This document shows, in pieces, positions 60,001 through 64,000 of a stretch of 64,000 nt of DNA. Made by a program: the position numbers and the translations under genes. The DNA is taken from assembly GCA_038380795.1 (NCBI GenBank), contig CM076261.1, positions 38,775,866 through 38,839,865 of the forward strand, given 5' to 3'. This DNA comes from Pyrocephalus nanus (lineage: Eukaryota > Chordata > Aves > Passeriformes > Tyrannidae). The notes beneath the pieces are model-generated. The model was not told the DNA's origin. It saw only the letters and a list, made by a program, of their open reading frames with translations, and ran no database searches. Position 1 is the stretch's first letter; every line of letters begins with the position of its first letter.

Positions 60001-63000
60001 CCCTGATATCAAAAGGCTGCTTTGTACAGCCTTGATAGCACAATAGCAAAGAACAATTCCTAGAGCTGAAGACTACAAGGTCTTTGTATCAGCTGCACTT
60101 CAGTACAGCTTCTCTCACATTACACCACCTGACGGGCACTCCAGGTTTATGGTTAGCTCTTCAGGGGTCCACGGATCTGAAAGCAAGAAGATAGAAGCTT
60201 CTTGCAAAGGTGCAGTCCCAGGCATAAATAACAATTTCAATCTACCTTTCTTTTCCTCCCTGAAGTTTTCACTCTCTGGAGCCTCATCTGCTCTAGTAGT
60301 CATAGAGTCTGCAGCTCTGCTACAGGTGAAAGAATGCAGGCAAGAGGGCTGGTGGTAATTCTGTCTTCGTGCCCTTGAAAACATACAGTCTGACCTGGAA
60401 GGCTCAGAATGCCCCTTTCTCTGGCCTGAGTCCTGTATGAATCCCATGAGGAGGGATAATGTTTGAAGACCCACAAGTAGAACAAAAGAAAGCTTAAACC
60501 CAGCTGAGCACAAAATTTTATTCCCTACCTTAGCTGCTACGGTTGGGGAGGACGTTTTATTGCTGATGACATTTGTTTCTGGAGACGAACATGCATCTGT
60601 GGGAAGGAAGAGCTGACTTTGTCACACACCCCATGTGGCTGTGTAAAGTAGCTGAGTGGGAGAATTTTTGACACCTCCCTGTGTTGGAGTCAACCCAAGA
60701 GTGCGGGCCAAGACTCCAGCAAGAACTTCCCCTGGGGAGACGTGAGAATAGCACAGCCAATCCTGCCTCTCCATGAGAGCTGTTCTCCAGCACTCCCGCA
60801 GCCTCAGATAGAAACCAAATTCACAAATGGCACAGAGATGCAAGGAACCAGCGGGAGAAAGGGAAAGGTCAGCTAAGGTTGCTAACCACCATGGCTGCAC
60901 CAGAGAAAATGGCAAACAAGACTAAATACCTGCAGAGCAGCACTGGGGAAAAACAACGTGTGTGTTGCAAACGTTGCACTGTGCTCATCGTCCCCTTTCT
61001 CCTCTTACAAGAATGTATGTAAGAAACAAACCCTGTTTTGTACAAAAGTGGGCTATGGAAACCATAAAGCAGAAAAAGCAATTGATGCAGGTTGTACTTT
61101 GCACATCCATTTCCTTGCCTGCATACAAGTATACAGATTATCCCTACCAACACAGATGAGCAGCACCAGATGCACGGGGCTGAGATACTGTTATATTAAC
61201 CAGCCCCCTGCAGTGAGAAAAGACATCAGGCTTGAGCTCCTGTGTGTTCTCCTGGGGAGCCTGCAGAGCCAGCAGTGTGTACCTCCAGCGCCTTCTCTTA
61301 ATAAGTAGGACATCCACTTGGCCTTGTCATAGATAACAAGCAGTTTTGACAAGCTTGCAGAAGATGTGCCTTGGGAGTGGCAGCCCCGTGACTCCCACAT
61401 TACTGCTTTTTCAGTTTCTTCATGTCATACCAATGGCCAGCTGTTTGGCTGCTCCCATCAGTGAATTTGCTCTACAAACAGTAATTCTGCAAAGAAATCA
61501 CTCCAGTAATGGAGAGTGGGATGGTCAGTGGCTTACAGCTGTGTGTACTGAAGTGACAGCAGCGGAGACAGAGGTGTCGATACATCAGTTAGGTCACACA
61601 GAGCTGACGATGCTGTACCCTGCAATGACAGAGCACACTTAAATACTTGCAGAGTGGGGCTAAGGTGAGGATAGCTCTCTGTAAAGGATACTTACTGGAT
61701 CCAAGAACAAGTGTGGCAGACTCCCATGCCTACACATAGGCTTGGCTGTAGTGGCAACTTTCCACCTGCTCATGTTGCTCCTTGCCTTGGCTGTATGGCA
61801 CAACTACCAGCAGTGGGCACACGCCCACCTGCCGGTGTGAGGTCTGCAGGTATAGCTTGAAACAAATGCAAAATAGCTTCCACAACCGAGGCCAGCTGTG
61901 CTAGCAACATGCCCAGTAGGACCACTGGACCACTACCTAGTGGAAAAAATGACTCCCTCTCTGGTGCTCAGACACTCTCAAGAGGCACTCCAAAGCTGCA
62001 CGGATGACTGCAGGCCCCTGAAGTGATTTTTTTCCCTAGTACTCAACAAGCAGATGGAGGTTTGTGACTGGTTTCTCCCAGCCAAACTTCCTGCAGAGGG
62101 ATGACTAGTTTCCAGAGTGTTAAACAGACACGTGACCATGGCGAAATGCCAGATGGCTGGAAAGAGCATTGGAACAGCCCTCACGATGCAGGTCTAGCCT
62201 TGGCTGCCAGCATCATGTCCCATATTTATCAGCTCCCAGATAGGAAGACCTGGCTGCAAACTGGGAGTGTGACACAGGGATATTACATAGCACAAGTTTT
62301 AGTGATGCCATTGTAGATTGGGACAGAATTAACAACACTTCTTTTTTTCCTTGCTTCCTTCACTGTGCAAAGGGATCTGCTTCAAAGGCTCTTTTAGTGA
62401 TGATGTAGATGGAAAAAGCTGTTTCAAAGCAAGACACATAACAGGAAATACAATTTTTGCTTCAGTAGATATAATGTTTGTATAATTCTCACAGCAGATG
62501 ACTTGAAGGAATGATGAAGCACTGAGGTGTAGGTGGGTACTGTAGTTTGTGATACGTAATCAGCTAAGGTCAGTGGTAGGGAAGCTGATGCTTGGTGTTG
62601 GAAGGGCTACAAGGTTACAAGGCTGTCTCAAAAGCAATGGATTCACAGTTACTCAGTCCCCAGGAGCACTCACAACAGCAAAGCCTCTAGGCACCCTGGC
62701 TCTTTGCTACACTTGTAATCAGTGTACAGCCAGGGGATTTGTGTCTGCATGTGATTCATGGTGCAGCCAGTACCGACACTTGTAACCAGGAGCAGAAAAC
62801 AAGCGGAAAGAAAAACACAGAAACAAAGAGAAAAGCCTCCATGTGGCATCGCTCTCTGCAAACCAGAATCTCCAGTTGGTTTCATGACCTCTTTATGCTG
62901 ATCTAACTCTGGGCTGCCACAGAAACAATAAGCCCTATCCTTCCTGCCTACCCTGTCAAGAACTGGACCAGGGAATTCAAATGCTATTTACTATCCTTTA

Positions 63001-63429
63001 ATCAGGTTCCTTTTCATTTGGATCAGCCACCTAAGTGGCATACTGCTCAGCCCACCCAAAGCACAGGAGGCAGCAGGAGAAGCACAGGCAGTGGCAGCAA
63101 TTCACAGTGAGATTAGCTTTTAAAAGATGTTGTCTTACAGCAACATCCTCACAGCACAACAGCCTTAACCTGCCTCAACATATTCTCACGCACACACACT
63201 GACACATCGCAAAAAGCTCAGCCAGGCTCAGAGGTACTGAAATGCGTATGCCACATCGGTTACACACAAATCAGTGATCTGCCCAGACTGATTTCATTTA
63301 CGCCTTAGTCGCTAAGACGCTTATGCGAGGCATGAAATGAAGCTGGAACTTTGCAGACTCCTAATGAGAGTACACGTGAAGCAAACAGCTGGCAGACAAG
63401 TTATAACTACCAAAAAAACTCCAAATGAA

Positions 63430-63735
63430 CCAACTATAAAAGACAGTTGCCTATTTATTTTAAAAAAGAATTTTGTTGCTGTTTTTATTATCAATAAATA
63501 TGTACGCCTGGAGAATAAAACAGAGGCTTTTTTATCCCCATCGATGTCTAAATGGCAATTCTCAAATGTAAATTTCAGTCACATGACAGCATTTAATCTG
63601 TATCAGCAGAGCACTCTGATCCCTGAATGGGATTTTGGCACTCTAGTCCATTAAGTCGTATTTACATTCTGGAGGCGGACACTGGTTCAGAGGAAGTCTG
63701 AGGATTTGAACAAGGTGGGAACACTTATCACTTTA
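63430..63735 (-). other. Probable 3'UTR of the right-hand gene
   Basis: It follows the stop codon of the terminal exon on the minus strand. Two AATAAA polyadenylation signals occur on this strand, at 63489-63484 and 63459-63454, placing cleavage near 63.43-63.47 kb. The sequence is A+T-rich, as is usual for a 3'UTR. Confidence 0.55.
63454..63459 (-). terminator. Polyadenylation signal AATAAA
   Basis: TTTATT on the plus strand, about 280 bases downstream of the predicted stop codon. A second AATAAA lies 30 bases upstream at 63484-63489. Confidence 0.5.
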
Positions 63736-63859
63736 TCACGTGGAATGGTGCTTAGTCCTTCTGGGAAGTTCAAGTCTCTGTGTTGTTAACAGCTGGGCCA
63801 GTCCATTCATCAGCATCATAAATATGGTCAGCGACATCACCAGCACATAGTGGCTAATG
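63736..63859 (-). CDS. Terminal coding exon of an unidentified membrane protein gene
   Basis: A strong acceptor (pyrimidine tract TTTTTTTATCTGTCTCCTCCTTGCAG, read on the minus strand with the exon starting at 63859) is followed by one leftover codon base. About 40 codons then end at TGA (63738-63736). The peptide starts [13 protein letters not shown] and continues as a hydrophobic segment of about 20 residues to AQLL. It ends in a short basic tail ([13 protein letters not shown]). It looks like the last membrane helix and C-terminal tail of a multi-pass or tail-anchored protein. Upstream exons lie beyond the right edge. I do not recognise the family. The combination of acceptor, uninterrupted hydrophobic frame, stop and downstream polyadenylation signals supports a real exon. 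Confidence 0.6.
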
Positions 63860-64000
63860 CTGCAAGGAGGAGACAGATAAAAAAAGTGAGAGAAAAGTAC
63901 AAATTTGCAGAGTTAAAAAAAAAAAAAATCCTGACATATACAACCCTCTGAATATTCTTTTTTTCATTTTAAGGTCTAATTATTGACCTAGGATGTCATT

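Larger units (their letters stand above)
54604..63429. other. Intergenic stretch between provirus and right-hand gene
   Basis: No further exon or RNA gene was recognised. It contains a T-run (about 55396-55413), a palindromic relic near 55.8 kb and a CAAA microsatellite. An ORF at 60115-60513 looks secretory at first sight but begins with TTG and lacks exon context, so it is not called. Confidence 0.45.

Noticed and set aside
60115..60513. Minus-strand ORF of 132 codons with a hydrophobic start resembling a signal peptide
   Set aside because: The apparent first Met is a TTG codon. The first real ATG comes after the hydrophobic stretch, and neither splice context nor homology is recognisable.

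Overview
This is a bird nuclear genome window. It holds seven CR1 LINE copies, several ending in the avian 3' tail related to ATTCTATGATTCTAT, and an ERV-L-type endogenous retrovirus. Single-copy DNA is sparse in exons, and there are no bacterial-style operons. Only two loci look like parts of host genes, and both are on the minus strand. A CpG island at about 3.6-4.6 kb looks like the promoter and first exon of a gene running leftward out of the window. A spliced terminal exon at 63,736-63,859 with a 3'UTR to about 63.43 kb is the end of a gene entering from the right. About 59 kb of mostly non-coding DNA lies between them.

Layout: 1-3.6 kb is non-coding, possibly intron 1 of the left gene. 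3.6-4.6 kb is the CpG island. 4.6-27.7 kb is intergenic, with two minus-strand CR1 fragments near 9 kb, A-rich and G-rich simple repeats, degenerate palindromic MITE-like repeats and possible conserved non-coding elements. 27.7-36.2 kb is a CR1 cluster in both orientations, including a 1.5-kb copy with reverse transcriptase remnants. 36.2-48.8 kb is intergenic, with possible regulatory blocks at 41.1 and 45.8-46.0 kb. 48,827-54,598 is a two-LTR provirus on the minus strand. 54.6-63.4 kb is intergenic.

The provirus is the most interesting part. It has a perfect 5-bp target duplication (CTGCT), a tRNA-Leu primer binding site and a purine tract. Its pol is gutted: protease and the RT core are missing, and RNase H and integrase carry stops and frameshifts. 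No env is visible. Yet the gag-like ORF (792 codons from its first ATG) is completely open, although the two LTRs differ at roughly 10% of positions by my hand count. That ORF is unusual. It has two predicted membrane segments and a cysteine cluster at the N terminus, then nine [T/I/V]QT motifs, the first seven spaced exactly 18 residues apart. These resemble binding sites for the dynein light chain LC8. A Gag-like region and an Arg/Asp/Tyr-rich tail without a zinc knuckle follow. Whether this ORF is retained by selection or by chance is the main question the window raises.

Everything here comes from reading the sequence. No alignment or database search was run, so family names and element boundaries are approximate.
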